Source of the DNA: Nitrososphaeria archaeon | Lineage (GTDB): Archaea > Thermoproteota > Nitrososphaeria > JACIWG01 | DNA length: 56,945 nucleotides | Assembly (NCBI GenBank): GCA_029776125.1 | Contig: JARVJS010000014.1 | Coordinates: 1-56,945 of the forward strand | Reading direction: 5' to 3' | In this document: piece after piece, positions 40,037 through 49,620 of the stretch | Layout: each line of letters starts with the position of its first letter | Position numbering within the stretch: the first letter of the stretch is position 1 | Program-made: the position numbers and the translations under genes | The notes under the pieces: model-generated | Databases searched by the model: none | What the model was told of the DNA's origin: nothing | Seen by the model: only the letters and a program-made list of their open reading frames with translations

Positions 40037-42178
40037 TTATTTAAGTTTATTGTAGTCCAAAGTTACTATTTCTCTTATCCTTTTTGCAATAGTCTCACCG
40101 ATTCCTTTAACTTCCATCAACTCGTTTTCATCGGCATTAAAGATCCTTTGTAATGTACCAAATTTTTCTAGTAATCTTTCAGCTAAAATTGCACTTATTC
40201 CGGGTATTCCGGCAAGAACATATTTTTGAACCTCTTTTATATTGAGAGGTTTTGTTCCCTCGCGAATTTTTACACTCTTTTTTTTCTCAATTTGTTCTCT
40301 TTTTGCAATACTATAAAGTAGGAAGGCTGTCTCAGAATTTGATTCAGTTATTATTATGGGTATATTGAAGTCTGAAATTAGGCTTGCTAATGCTCCATAG
40401 AATGAATTTAATGAAACTCTTTCTATGTCCCCTCTTTTCTCTATTATTATAATTGGTTTAGTATATTGTTGTTTAAGGTTTAATGCCTGTGAAAAAAGTC
40501 TTCCATCTATTATTGATTCCACAAAATCTTTGATTGTTTTTCTTTCAACACAAACCTCCTCTGATAATAAAAAGTCTCCTATTTCTAATCTTTCTTCTTC
40601 AACCTTTATATTATATTTTGAAAGCTCATGTTTTATTTCATCATTTTCTCTGTGATCCACTATTATTCTTAACGAGTTCTCTTCATCTTTTAGATCAATG
40701 AAGTACTCTAGAGGCAACATTTTTGTATCCTTTTTTATCTCCTTTATTACTTTTTCCGCCTTTTTCTTGCCGGCCCAAAAAATTGCCTCTTCTTTGGTTC
40801 CCTCCATAATTAAAGCAATAATTTTTCCTCTCTTTTTTCTTCCTGTTCTTCCTTTTCTCTGGACAAATCTTATTGCATCTGAAACATTATCATAGAAAAT
40901 TACTGTATTACATTCTGATATATCTAATCCCTCCTCACCTACTCTTGTTGCAAATAATACTCTGTATATTCCCTCCTTCATTTTTTCGAGAACATCTAAT
41001 TGCTCTTTTTGTGATTGGCTAATACTTCCCCTCTTTCCAATTAGATATGCTCCTTGTATGTTCCAATTTTTTGCTTTTTCAAAAAGCATTTTTGCAGCAT
41101 ATTTATGATTTGTAAAAACTATGGCATTATCTGTTCCCTTAATATGCGTTAAGATTTTTTTTAATTGAATTACTTTTGGATGCTCCTCCCCTACTACTTG
41201 CATACTTTTTGCTACTTCGTAGGCTGTTCTAAAATCAGGATCATTTTTTAATTGAACCACACTTTTCCCTTTTTTTAAAAATATTTTTTCGCAGTAATCA
41301 ATAAAAGGTTCAATGCCATATGTTTCAACTAGATTTAGACAATGATGTATCCTAATTAATGAGGTAATAATTGTTTTATTTTCTATATCTATTTCCCTTC
41401 TACGCAATTCTAGAAGTTCCTTAAGCGATTTAATTTTAGAAAAGTTTACATTTTCGTTTTTTAATTGTTTACTTATATTTTCAATCGATTTAAGTAAACT
41501 TTGTCTTATTCGATTTAAGGCTGCAGTCGGCTTTACCTTAACTACTATAATTTTTGACCCAAAAATATACTTTTTAACCTCGGGTTCTTCTTCTGTAATT
41601 GTTTCTATATCTGATAATTTTAGTGAATCTAGGATATTTTGAACTCTTTCCTTTTCTAGAGGTGGTGATGCCGTGAATCCAATTATCCTTATGTCTTTAT
41701 TTTTTTGAAAAATTTCTTTCCCTAGTATTGCATATGGGTGATCACCAATTGCATGATGCGCTTCATCAAAAATTACAGCATAAAATTGTTTGATGTCAAA
41801 TATATCTTTTTCTAAGTCGTTTAAAGTGACTTCTGCTGTAGCAATTACTATCCTTTTGCTCCATAAATTTTTCCTTTCTTCAATATTCTTTTCTCCAGTT
41901 ACTTCCATTATTTCCTCACAATCTAAATCCAAAATTTCTTTTAATGTAGTTGCATGTTGGCCTACTAAAACGCGTGTTGGCGCAATTATTAAAAATCTTC
42001 TTGTTTCGTCCATGTTTAATGCTTTCGCGATAAATAATGCTGCAATAACTGTTTTTCCTAAACCTGTTGGTGCTACAATTAAACAATTTTTTTCAAGACA
42101 AATATTTGAAAATTTATCCTGATATTCTCTAAATTCAACTTTACCCTTTTTTATAAATTTAATTTCCACAAATTGCAT
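40037..42178 (-). CDS. hef: Hef-type helicase-nuclease (FANCM/XPF family)
   Basis: The 713-aa protein processes stalled replication forks. Residues 1-490 are a superfamily 2 helicase: Walker A APTGLGKT near 36, DEAH in VIFDEAHHAIG near 138 and motif VI FVQRKGRTGR near 440. Residues 520-640 are an XPF nuclease with the DHREN and VERKTIKDFVESI catalytic blocks. The last 60 residues form tandem helix-hairpin-helix motifs (LAGIPGISAILAERLLEKFG and VKGIGETIAKRIR). Its length and order match archaeal Hef. It is divergent to the primase genes. Confidence 0.95.
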   Translation of the reverse strand: MQFVEIKFIKKGKVEFREYQDKFSNICLEKNCLIVAPTGLGKTVIAALFIAKALNMDETRRFLIIAPTRVLVGQHATTLKEILDLDCEEIMEVTGEKNIEERKNLWSKRIVIATAEVTLNDLEKDIFDIKQFYAVIFDEAHHAIGDHPYAILGKEIFQKNKDIRIIGFTASPPLEKERVQNILDSLKLSDIETITEEEPEVKKYIFGSKIIVVKVKPTAALNRIRQSLLKSIENISKQLKNENVNFSKIKSLKELLELRRREIDIENKTIITSLIRIHHCLNLVETYGIEPFIDYCEKIFLKKGKSVVQLKNDPDFRTAYEVAKSMQVVGEEHPKVIQLKKILTHIKGTDNAIVFTNHKYAAKMLFEKAKNWNIQGAYLIGKRGSISQSQKEQLDVLEKMKEGIYRVLFATRVGEEGLDISECNTVIFYDNVSDAIRFVQRKGRTGRKKRGKIIALIMEGTKEEAIFWAGKKKAEKVIKEIKKDTKMLPLEYFIDLKDEENSLRIIVDHRENDEIKHELSKYNIKVEEERLEIGDFLLSEEVCVERKTIKDFVESIIDGRLFSQALNLKQQYTKPIIIIEKRGDIERVSLNSFYGALASLISDFNIPIIITESNSETAFLLYSIAKREQIEKKKSVKIREGTKPLNIKEVQKYVLAGIPGISAILAERLLEKFGTLQRIFNADENELMEVKGIGETIAKRIREIVTLDYNKLK

Positions 42179-42270
42179 ATCGGCCCTTTTGTTTATATAT
42201 TAGTTTAATTAAATCTTTTTGAACACTAATTAAGTAGGTATAAGTAAAAATATGGTGGTGTCTATCTTGC

Positions 42271-43311
42271 ATGCAAATTTTGGGTGAAGAGGACTTAATA
42301 AAATATCCTTTCTTAGAAGAAACTAGACAGTATATCGCAAAATTGGGTTTAACATTAGATGATTTCACGCTAAATGAATTTGAGAAAGTAATAAGGCGAT
42401 GTGAATTAAGGTTAATGTCCTCAAAGTATCCACCTGAACTTTATACTCTCGATAAAGATACTGATCTGCTCTCCTTTATGTTAGCTGTTATTATTATTAA
42501 AGCAAGTCAACGTGAAGACGTGATCGCCAGGTTCGCTTTTAATGAAGCAAGTCGTGCAGAATATTTCTTAAAAACTGAGCGAAATAAAAGTATTCTAACA
42601 TATATTTTAAGAAGATTATTAAATATAAACATATACGAAGTTGATTATGCTATATGCAATGAATATTACGAGTACGCAATCCATGTTAAAGATTATGTTA
42701 AACTTTCTTCTTCTTTAAAAAGTCTTCATTGGAAGATTGTTAACAAAATAGTTAGTAACGGTCTTGTTTACCTAAGAAGACAGGAACTAATAAGACTTGC
42801 TCGTGATAAAATATTTCAAGAAATATTTAAAAGAATAAAAGATGCTCCAACTCCAATAGTTCCCCAAAAACTCCAATATCTTGTTGATATAGTAAGAAAT
42901 CGTCCTCTTCCAAAAAGATTGCACGAAAGCTCTGTCTTAACAGAAGACCCTCCTTGCGTGAAACAAATATTAGATAAAATTAAGTCTGGAAAAAATTTGT
43001 CACACTATGAACGTTTTTTCATAACAACTTTTTTACTAAAAAAAGGAAAATCAACTGAAGAAATTGTAAGTCTATTTTCCTCTTCTCCAGATTTTAATGA
43101 AAAAATTGCAAAATATCAAGTTGAACATATTGCAGGTTTGCGAGGAGGACGAAAAAGATATAATGTTCCGGATTGTAAAACCCTTTTTTCTCAAGGCTTA
43201 TGTTATAAAGATGATTCATGCAACAATATATCTCATCCTCTGAATTACAAACTTAAAAAAGGTGATAAGACGCTTGATAGAAAAAGACGATTTTCTAAAG
43301 AAAGCATTTAG
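42271..43311 (+). CDS. priL: DNA primase large subunit
   Basis: The 346-aa PriL has the helical N-terminal domain (KYPFLEETRQYIAKLGLTLDDF) and a C-terminal iron-sulphur domain with four cysteines. They lie in PPCVKQILDKIKSG and in PDCKTLFSQGLCYKDDSCNN, the usual PriL spacing. It pairs with PriS to make RNA/DNA primers. ATG 42271 is the only good start after the Hef promoter gap. The coding region overlaps priS by 50 nt, so the two are translationally coupled. Confidence 0.93.
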   Translation: MQILGEEDLIKYPFLEETRQYIAKLGLTLDDFTLNEFEKVIRRCELRLMSSKYPPELYTLDKDTDLLSFMLAVIIIKASQREDVIARFAFNEASRAEYFLKTERNKSILTYILRRLLNINIYEVDYAICNEYYEYAIHVKDYVKLSSSLKSLHWKIVNKIVSNGLVYLRRQELIRLARDKIFQEIFKRIKDAPTPIVPQKLQYLVDIVRNRPLPKRLHESSVLTEDPPCVKQILDKIKSGKNLSHYERFFITTFLLKKGKSTEEIVSLFSSSPDFNEKIAKYQVEHIAGLRGGRKRYNVPDCKTLFSQGLCYKDDSCNNISHPLNYKLKKGDKTLDRKRRFSKESI

Positions 43312-44452
43312 AAGATATTATTATGAAAACATAAATAAAATTTGCGCCCCTCAAAGGTTACCTGAAAGGGAAATTGGTTATTTAACATTTTATCCTGAAA
43401 AAATGATTCGGCATGTCACATTAAAAAATGAGGGTGAACTAAAGGCATTGCTTGTGCATGAGGCTCCAAAATCGGTTTACTATTCAACCGCATACTATGA
43501 TGATCCTTCAGCGCCTATTAATTCACGCTTATGGAAAGGTGCTGATCTTGTTTTTGATATAGACTTAGATCACATGCCATTTAAAGAAAATCACATGACT
43601 TTTATTTACATATGTAATAGTTGTAACTCATTCTTTGCCGATTTAAATAATAAAAGATGTTCCTTATGTGGCTCAGAAAAGATTACTACAGCAAATATTC
43701 CGACAAAAGAAGGCCTAGAATACGGAAAAGATGAGATAATTAGATTAATTGATATTCTTACAGAGGATTTTGGAATTGGTAAAGATAAAATAAAAATATA
43801 TTTTTCAGGAAAAAGAGGTTATCATTTAACTGTAGAAAACTCACTTTATGAAGATGTTGACCAAAATTTTCGTTTAGAACTTTCAGACTACTTGACTTTA
43901 AATGGGTTTAAGCTATTAAACACTATACTAAATCGGAATGTACCTATTAACGACCTCCATCAAATTTTCCCTCTCCCTCATGAAAAAGGTTGGATGGGCC
44001 GCCTCTCTAAATCATTTTTTGAAGATATAATAGGTATCAAATTAGAAAATTGGGACGAAACCTATCTTAGATCTCTATTACAAAAGTATTTTTCAACAAT
44101 AACATATAAGGATTTGCAATTATCATTAGAAAAGGTAATTGATAAAATTAAAATAAGGATAGATACAAATGTGACTACAGACATACATCGAATATTTAGA
44201 ATGCCTGAAACATTACACGGTGAAACTGGTCTTCTTAAAAAAAGAATTACTAACATTGACACTTTTCATCCATTAGTTGATGCAATCGCTTTTTCCCAAG
44301 AGCCGATCAAAGTTTATGTAGATTACGCTCCAAGGTTTGAATTAAATGAACAAATATTTGGTCCATATAAAAAAGAAGAAGTTATTCTTCCCGAGATGGC
44401 AGCAGTTTTTCTAATATGTATGGGGCTAGCTAAACCTTTAGAGTTTCCTTAA
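43262..44452 (+). CDS. priS: DNA primase small (catalytic) subunit
   Basis: The 396-aa PriS carries the catalytic DLVFDIDLDHM motif near residue 100, the zinc site CNSCNSFFADLNNKRCSLCG near 118-137 and KIKIYFSGKRGYHLTVEN near 180, which contains the conserved SGxRGxH. DTNVTTDIHRIFRMPETLHGETG near 310 is the nucleotide-binding block. The GTG start at 43262 lies within priL. It is followed by the GINS gene 58 nt downstream. Confidence 0.95.
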   Translation: MIRRLIEKDDFLKKAFRRYYYENINKICAPQRLPEREIGYLTFYPEKMIRHVTLKNEGELKALLVHEAPKSVYYSTAYYDDPSAPINSRLWKGADLVFDIDLDHMPFKENHMTFIYICNSCNSFFADLNNKRCSLCGSEKITTANIPTKEGLEYGKDEIIRLIDILTEDFGIGKDKIKIYFSGKRGYHLTVENSLYEDVDQNFRLELSDYLTLNGFKLLNTILNRNVPINDLHQIFPLPHEKGWMGRLSKSFFEDIIGIKLENWDETYLRSLLQKYFSTITYKDLQLSLEKVIDKIKIRIDTNVTTDIHRIFRMPETLHGETGLLKKRITNIDTFHPLVDAIAFSQEPIKVYVDYAPRFELNEQIFGPYKKEEVILPEMAAVFLICMGLAKPLEFP

Positions 44453-44510
44453 GTTACAATATCATAATAAATATTTTAAGTAGACGGTAGAGTGTACAAA
44501 ATGATGGGCA

Positions 44511-45083
44511 ATGTCTCTAACATTAGATATCAATAGATTATATGACTTACTCATAAATGAAATATTGAACGATGATCTTACAAAACTAGATGAAGATTTC
44601 TTTGAAAATATAGTGTTATATTTTAAACAAAACAAAAACAATAATTCTTCTACAACAATAAACTCAGTTTTAAATTATGAAGAAAAAACAATTATATTGT
44701 CCCTAATCAAAAAACTATTAGAAATAAGATCAAGAAAAATCTTTTTAGACTCCTCCAAAAAATTAACCTTTTCCAACCTTACTTTGGAAGAACGCTTTTT
44801 GTATGATCAAATCATAAAATTCAAACAGAATGCAGAAAATTTTCTAAAGGATATAGAAATGGGTCATGTTAATAAGTTAGAGGAAATAAAAAAGAAAGTT
44901 ATTAAAAAAACTGTGCTTGTTAGAATACATTCAGATATTCCTCCATTTGTTGGTGTTGATCTAAAAAAATATGGTCCACTTGAACCTGAGGATGTTACAA
45001 TTTTGCCAAATGGTAATATCGAACCATTTTTAAATAAGTTATCTCTTAGCGGAGGATGGGCGGAGCACCTTGAAAATTCCTAA
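44511..45083 (+). CDS. GINS complex subunit
   Basis: The 190-aa protein has a helical A domain (NRLYDLLINEILNDDLTKLDEDFF...EERFLYDQIIKFKQNAENFLKDI), a linker and a C-terminal beta-rich B domain (VLVRIHSDIPPFVGVDLKKYGPLEPEDVTILP). The A-then-B order matches archaeal Gins51. GINS links MCM to primase and polymerase in the replisome, which fits its place between priS and ribosomal/PCNA genes. Only this GINS gene is visible; a Gins23 partner is not in the window. It overlaps rpl44e by 14 nt. Confidence 0.85.
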   Translation: MSLTLDINRLYDLLINEILNDDLTKLDEDFFENIVLYFKQNKNNNSSTTINSVLNYEEKTIILSLIKKLLEIRSRKIFLDSSKKLTFSNLTLEERFLYDQIIKFKQNAENFLKDIEMGHVNKLEEIKKKVIKKTVLVRIHSDIPPFVGVDLKKYGPLEPEDVTILPNGNIEPFLNKLSLSGGWAEHLENS

Positions 45084-45351
45084 AGAAATTAAAACGTATT
45101 GTTCAAAATGTAAAGCACATACTATACACTCTGTTGCAATTTATAAAAAAGGAAGAGAAAGACGTTCATCAGCAGGCGCACGTCATCATGAGCGAGATAA
45201 AAAAGGATATGGTGGTCAGAAGTTCCCGGAGTTGGTACGTACTGCAAAAACAACAAAAAAAGTTACGCTAAAATTAAAATGTAAGCAATGCAATTTCGTA
45301 CATCATCGTGAAGGTGTACGATTAAGAAAGGCTGAAATAGTTGAAAGGTGA
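45070..45351 (+). CDS. rpl44e: Ribosomal protein L44e
   Basis: The 93-aa protein starts at TTG 45070 with MKIPKEIKTYCSKCKAHTIH, has the basic middle GRERRSSAGARHHERDKKGYGGQKFP, and closes its zinc ribbon with LKCKQCNFVHHREGVRLRKAEIVE. The two CxxC pairs and length match archaeal L44e of the large subunit near the E site. It overlaps the GINS gene and is followed 9 nt later by S27e. Confidence 0.96.
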   Translation: MKIPKEIKTYCSKCKAHTIHSVAIYKKGRERRSSAGARHHERDKKGYGGQKFPELVRTAKTTKKVTLKLKCKQCNFVHHREGVRLRKAEIVER

Positions 45352-45360
45352 TATAATAAG

Positions 45361-45567
45361 TTGGTTAAAAAAGAGAAAGTATTATTACCAAAGCCCAAAA
45401 GTGCTTTTTATCTAGTTGAATGTTCCAATTGTAAAGCACAAAAAATAATTTTCTCGCACTCTACAATTAATATTAAATGTCCTTCATGTAATTCAATTTT
45501 ATGTGAAAGTACAGGTGGTAAGGCTATAATAAAAGGTAATATAATAAAACGATTGGATCAAGTTTAG
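45361..45567 (+). CDS. rps27e: Ribosomal protein S27e
   Basis: This 68-aa small-subunit zinc-ribbon protein starts at TTG 45361. FYLVECSNCKAQKIIFSHSTINIKCPSCNSILCESTGGKAII (residues about 19-60) contains the two CxxC knuckles and the TGGKA signature. Length and order fit S27e. It is in an operon with L44e, and PCNA starts 15 nt downstream. Confidence 0.95.
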   Translation: MVKKEKVLLPKPKSAFYLVECSNCKAQKIIFSHSTINIKCPSCNSILCESTGGKAIIKGNIIKRLDQV

Positions 45568-45582
45568 GTAAATTTTTATTAA

Positions 45583-46359
45583 ATGATAATATTAAAGATA
45601 AAGGCGATCGATATGTTCTTAGCAAGAAGTGAAAGTCCAGAAGAATGGAAAGCCGTGTCCACAGCTATTTCTACATTGGTTGAAGAAGCTACTTTTGAAG
45701 CTACCCCCCAAGGAATAAATTTTCGAGGAATGGACCCCTCACACATTGCCCTTATTGATCTGAATTGGCCTAACACCGCATTTGAAAGGTATGAATGTTC
45801 AGAACCAATAAAGATAGGAGTGAAAATTGAGGATTTAGTTAAATTCATTAAAAGAGCTTCCTCAAAGGATAAGGTTGAGCTTGAAATAAAAGAAAATACA
45901 CTCTTAATCAAGCTATTTAATTCTTACAAAAGAGAGTATCTTCTACATTTAATTGAGCCCTATAGTACATCAACACCATTACCAAAGGTACCATTGAATT
46001 CAAAGATTGTAATAAAAACCAAATCACTAGAAAAATTATTAGATGATATCCAAGTGGTTTCAGAAACTGTTACTTTGACTACAACTAAAGATCAACTTTT
46101 ATTAGAAGGACAAGGTGATGCAGGTGTTGCAAAAGTTATTGTTGATAAAACAAATGAAGATTTAATCTCTATCGACATCAAAGAGGAAAGTTCATCTACT
46201 TACAGTTTATCGCATTTAATCGATGTAATCAGTGCCCTTTCTTCGGTTTCAGAAAATGTTACACTGGAATATTCATCCAAAATGCCCATAAAATTAAATT
46301 TTAAAATTGGCCCTTATGGAATAGATTTTAATTATTACCTTGCGCCTAGAATTGAATAA
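45583..46359 (+). CDS. pcn: DNA polymerase sliding clamp PCNA
   Basis: The 258-aa protein shows two PCNA repeats: FEATPQGINFRGMDPSHIALIDLNWP at residues about 34-60, then the interdomain connector and TKDQLLLEGQGDAGVAKVIVD, and YSLSHLIDVISAL. It ends in YYLAPRIE. PCNA encircles DNA and binds PolD through PIP motifs, such as the one at the DP2 C-terminus in this window. ATG 45583 follows S27e by 15 nt. Some homologues begin at MFLARSESPEE (45613), so the first ten residues could be untranslated. Confidence 0.95.
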   Translation: MIILKIKAIDMFLARSESPEEWKAVSTAISTLVEEATFEATPQGINFRGMDPSHIALIDLNWPNTAFERYECSEPIKIGVKIEDLVKFIKRASSKDKVELEIKENTLLIKLFNSYKREYLLHLIEPYSTSTPLPKVPLNSKIVIKTKSLEKLLDDIQVVSETVTLTTTKDQLLLEGQGDAGVAKVIVDKTNEDLISIDIKEESSSTYSLSHLIDVISALSSVSENVTLEYSSKMPIKLNFKIGPYGIDFNYYLAPRIE

Positions 46360-46433
46360 TTTGTTTCATAAAACTGCAGTATAACTAATTAGAAAAGTTA
46401 TAACTCTCTATTATTTACCCTTTATGATTAATT

Positions 46434-47219
46434 ATGCCAAAGAAGGAATTTCAATTGCCAGAAGAAGGTGAAGTTGTCTTAGCGACAGTTACAGAAATAA
46501 CCCCTTATGGTGCTTATGTTACATTGGATGAATATGGGGGTATGCATGGTTTTCTCCATATATCTGAAGTATCATCAGGGTGGGTTAAGCATATCGATAA
46601 ATATATCAAAGAAAACCAAAAAGTTGTTCTTAAAGTTATAAGAGTTGATAAAATTAGAAAAGAAGTTGATCTCTCTCTGCGTCAAGTAACAGAAGAAGAG
46701 AAAAGAAATAAATTAATTTTAATAAAGAAGGAAGAAAAAAGCAAAAGTGTTCTAAAGAAGGTTGCTCTGGACCTCCAAGTTCCAGATACTGTATTACAAA
46801 ACTACATTGAAAAAATTTTAGAAGAATATACCTCCCTATATTCTATGATTGATTCTCTATTGCAAAAAGGTCCTTCTGTTCTAACAAAACTTTCTCTGCC
46901 AGAAGATTTTTCCCAAAAAATATACGAGGTTGCAAAAGAAAAACTTTCTCCCCCTCCTGTAGTTATAAACGAAATATTACAAATCACTTCATCTGCTCCT
47001 AACGGCTTAGAAGTTATCAAACAGGTTTTAAATGCAGCCAGTAAATTAAATGACGAAAATATTATGATTTCAATTAAGTATGTTGGTGCCCCAAATTATC
47101 GTTTATCCTTATCTGCTCCAAATTATAAGATTGCAGAACAATTCTTAAAGCAGGTCAACGAAATTCTTCAAAAGGAAGCAAGAAAGAATAAATGCGAACT
47201 TTCGATAAAAAGAATTTGA
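46434..47219 (+). CDS. eif2a: Translation initiation factor 2 subunit alpha
   Basis: The 261-aa aIF2-alpha starts with an S1 OB fold (GEVVLATVTEITPYGAYVTLDEYGGMHGFLHISEVSSGWVKHI), then the helical middle domain and the alpha/beta C-terminal domain (ISIKYVGAPNYRLSLSAPNYKIAEQFLKQV) that binds the gamma subunit. It helps deliver initiator tRNA to the ribosome. Length is normal. Nop10 follows after 10 nt, the common archaeal arrangement. Confidence 0.96.
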   Translation: MPKKEFQLPEEGEVVLATVTEITPYGAYVTLDEYGGMHGFLHISEVSSGWVKHIDKYIKENQKVVLKVIRVDKIRKEVDLSLRQVTEEEKRNKLILIKKEEKSKSVLKKVALDLQVPDTVLQNYIEKILEEYTSLYSMIDSLLQKGPSVLTKLSLPEDFSQKIYEVAKEKLSPPPVVINEILQITSSAPNGLEVIKQVLNAASKLNDENIMISIKYVGAPNYRLSLSAPNYKIAEQFLKQVNEILQKEARKNKCELSIKRI

Positions 47220-47229
47220 GTGGTCAAAA

Positions 47230-47379
47230 ATGAGACAATTGCTAAAAAAGTGTCCTAAATGCTTGTTATATACTTTAAGAGAAGCATGTCCAAATTGTGG
47301 TTCTCCAACAATTTCCCCACATCCACCTAAATTCTCTCCAGATGACAAGTATGCTTATTTGAAAAGTAACATAATATAA
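47230..47379 (+). CDS. nop10: H/ACA ribonucleoprotein subunit Nop10
   Basis: The 49-aa gene runs from ATG 47230 to TAA 47379. MRQLLKKCPKCLLYTLREAC followed by PNCGSPTISPHPPKFSPDDKY is the Nop10 zinc ribbon and the conserved PPKFSPxDKY helix that contacts Cbf5. Nop10 supports RNA-guided pseudouridylation. It is 10 nt downstream of aIF2-alpha, as in many archaea, and convergent to the AglB gene. Confidence 0.95.
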   Translation: MRQLLKKCPKCLLYTLREACPNCGSPTISPHPPKFSPDDKYAYLKSNII

Positions 47380-47394
47380 AGAATTAGGTGTACT

Positions 47395-49482
47395 TTAAAG
47401 CTTGGCCTTATAAATTAGCACTTGTAAATAAGACGTGAAAGGCGATTTATATACTAATTCAAAGTAAGGATTATTCGTTTCTCCGATTTTTTGATAGTAA
47501 TAATAAACCGTAATAATTTGATTACCGTATTGTGCCTGGGTCGGTGTCCAAGGAAGCATTTTTCCTAAAAGTGTATTTTCCCAAAAGTATTCAGTGGGCT
47601 GGTTTTTACTTTCATTATAATATTTCGTTTCATCTAATCTAGCAATTTTTGCCATCCAAGGGAATTTACTCTCATCTCCCCCACCTCCTATCCAGTATAC
47701 TCCTTGTTGAATTTGCTGTCCGACAGTAAATACAACCACATATACATTTTTTCTTCCAGGTACAAGTTCCTTTATTATTTTTATTGCCTCCTCTTCATTT
47801 GATAAGAACATTTTACCTACTAATGCAATTTTTGTTGTATTTAATGTTGCATTATCAACTAATGTTGTTCTATTACCAATTACCCTTATCCAGTATCCAT
47901 AATCCCACCAAGAAATAATAACAGAATCCTCAGGCGTTTGTTCTCGAATGTAAGATAAGGCGTCAATCCAATCGTTACTAACAATCTTAAAAGCGGTTGA
48001 ACCATTAAGAAGTGAAACAGGTTGATCTGCGTAGCGTATCCAAATGCTACAATTAAATAACATTATAATTAAAATAAATGCAATAAATATTAACTTGAAA
48101 TTCGTGTTTGTAATCTCTAATCCTTTTCTTTTGAAAGTAAATTTAGATGGTTGAGCAAATAAAGTTCTTATAATAGCCAATATTCCAATACCACCTAAAA
48201 TTGTTAAGCTAAATGTTAAGTAAATCATTAATCTTCCAAATGAGGCTGCAAAATATAAGGCAGTAACAGTAAAAATTATCGCCGAAAATCTTCTAAAATC
48301 AACATTTTTAATTATATAATATATACTAAATCCTCCAAAAAATATCATAATAGAGAAAAAGGTGAAATATTCAACAGCTGTTGAAGACGCATGTTCCGCA
48401 ACAGATTCAACAATGGGCTCTTGGGATAACTCAAAAGGAAAAATAACAGAAAGATACCTTTGTGTTAGTTTTCCTACTGCACCAAAGCTAACTAAAGTTA
48501 ACCCTATCATAACGGCAGTTAAAATAGAGTAAACCTTATCTTTAAATCCAATTGCTGTACCTTTTTCCTTAAATATTAAAAGAAAACAACTTGCAATACC
48601 AATGTATATAACAAGATTTGCTGGGTTAATTATAACCATATATCCTGGTTTCTTAAACATCATGCTAACAAGCAAATTAAATCCAGTTAAGACTAGAATA
48701 TGTTCAAAAAATGACTTATATGACTTAATAAAAAACAGTGCTACCAATACTAATATACCTAAGGTCCCAACAAAATACATTGCCCCTCCCCAAATAGTCA
48801 TTGAAAGACCTAAGAAGATGCCAGCAATTGAAGCCGCACTTAAACTTTTAATTGAAACTTTTTCTTTTTCAATTATTTCTAAAAATAGTATAAAAGTCAA
48901 TATTCCGAATAAATAGGCTAAGGGTTCAGTATCCCACCATCCAAAAGAATCACGCGATATTAAAGGAGGTGACAAAGTAGAAAGTAAGCCTGCAAAAATA
49001 CCAACTCCCTCTCCACCAATTTTCTTTCCTAATAAATAAATTGCTAATGATATAAATCCTCCTATTGCTACTGGAAGTAGGACTAGAAAATCGTATAGAG
49101 TAATATTTATTTGAAGTATGTTCCGGAAAAATAAGTATAGAAAAGCACCTAAATAATGTAGTCCACTAAATGAAGTTGAGGCTACATCTCTTCCTTCAGG
49201 ATACCAGGCCATTTTATCTATCCAATTAAAGTAATCAAGTATTCCTGCAAATCCTTTTTGGTCAAAACTCTTTACAATGTAATTAGTGGAAATGTATTGA
49301 AAATAAGGGTCAAATTCATTAATGTAAAATCCATACTGCGCTGACAGTAATCTAACACCAATAGCTAAAACAAAAATTGTTGTAAGCGCATAGATAAGTA
49401 AAACTTTCTCCCTCTTTATATATGGTCTCGATAATTTTCTTTTCAATGCAAATAATTTTATTATGTTGCTCATGTACTCCAC
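47395..49482 (-). CDS. aglB: Oligosaccharyltransferase AglB/STT3
   Basis: The 695-aa membrane enzyme transfers lipid-linked glycans to asparagine. It has about 12 transmembrane segments over residues 25-470. Catalytic motifs are visible: NEFDPYFQY near residue 55 (metal-binding D), WWDTEP near 180 and the WWDYGYWIRV signature near 535 in the external C-terminal domain. A DNATLN segment follows. It may glycosylate the surface proteins of host and element. It is a single gene on the - strand, divergent to tmk. Confidence 0.95.
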   Translation of the reverse strand: MEYMSNIIKLFALKRKLSRPYIKREKVLLIYALTTIFVLAIGVRLLSAQYGFYINEFDPYFQYISTNYIVKSFDQKGFAGILDYFNWIDKMAWYPEGRDVASTSFSGLHYLGAFLYLFFRNILQINITLYDFLVLLPVAIGGFISLAIYLLGKKIGGEGVGIFAGLLSTLSPPLISRDSFGWWDTEPLAYLFGILTFILFLEIIEKEKVSIKSLSAASIAGIFLGLSMTIWGGAMYFVGTLGILVLVALFFIKSYKSFFEHILVLTGFNLLVSMMFKKPGYMVIINPANLVIYIGIASCFLLIFKEKGTAIGFKDKVYSILTAVMIGLTLVSFGAVGKLTQRYLSVIFPFELSQEPIVESVAEHASSTAVEYFTFFSIMIFFGGFSIYYIIKNVDFRRFSAIIFTVTALYFAASFGRLMIYLTFSLTILGGIGILAIIRTLFAQPSKFTFKRKGLEITNTNFKLIFIAFILIIMLFNCSIWIRYADQPVSLLNGSTAFKIVSNDWIDALSYIREQTPEDSVIISWWDYGYWIRVIGNRTTLVDNATLNTTKIALVGKMFLSNEEEAIKIIKELVPGRKNVYVVVFTVGQQIQQGVYWIGGGGDESKFPWMAKIARLDETKYYNESKNQPTEYFWENTLLGKMLPWTPTQAQYGNQIITVYYYYQKIGETNNPYFELVYKSPFTSYLQVLIYKAKL

Positions 49483-49620
49483 CCTATAACAAAAATTATT
49501 ATAAAGTTAAAGTTTTTGCACTGCAAAAATAAAAATGTTGTCTAGAAAGACTATTCCTATTTTTCCATAACTTCCATAAGTTTTAAATCCCTCATTTAAA
49601 CCCTATATTATCGAGTCAAG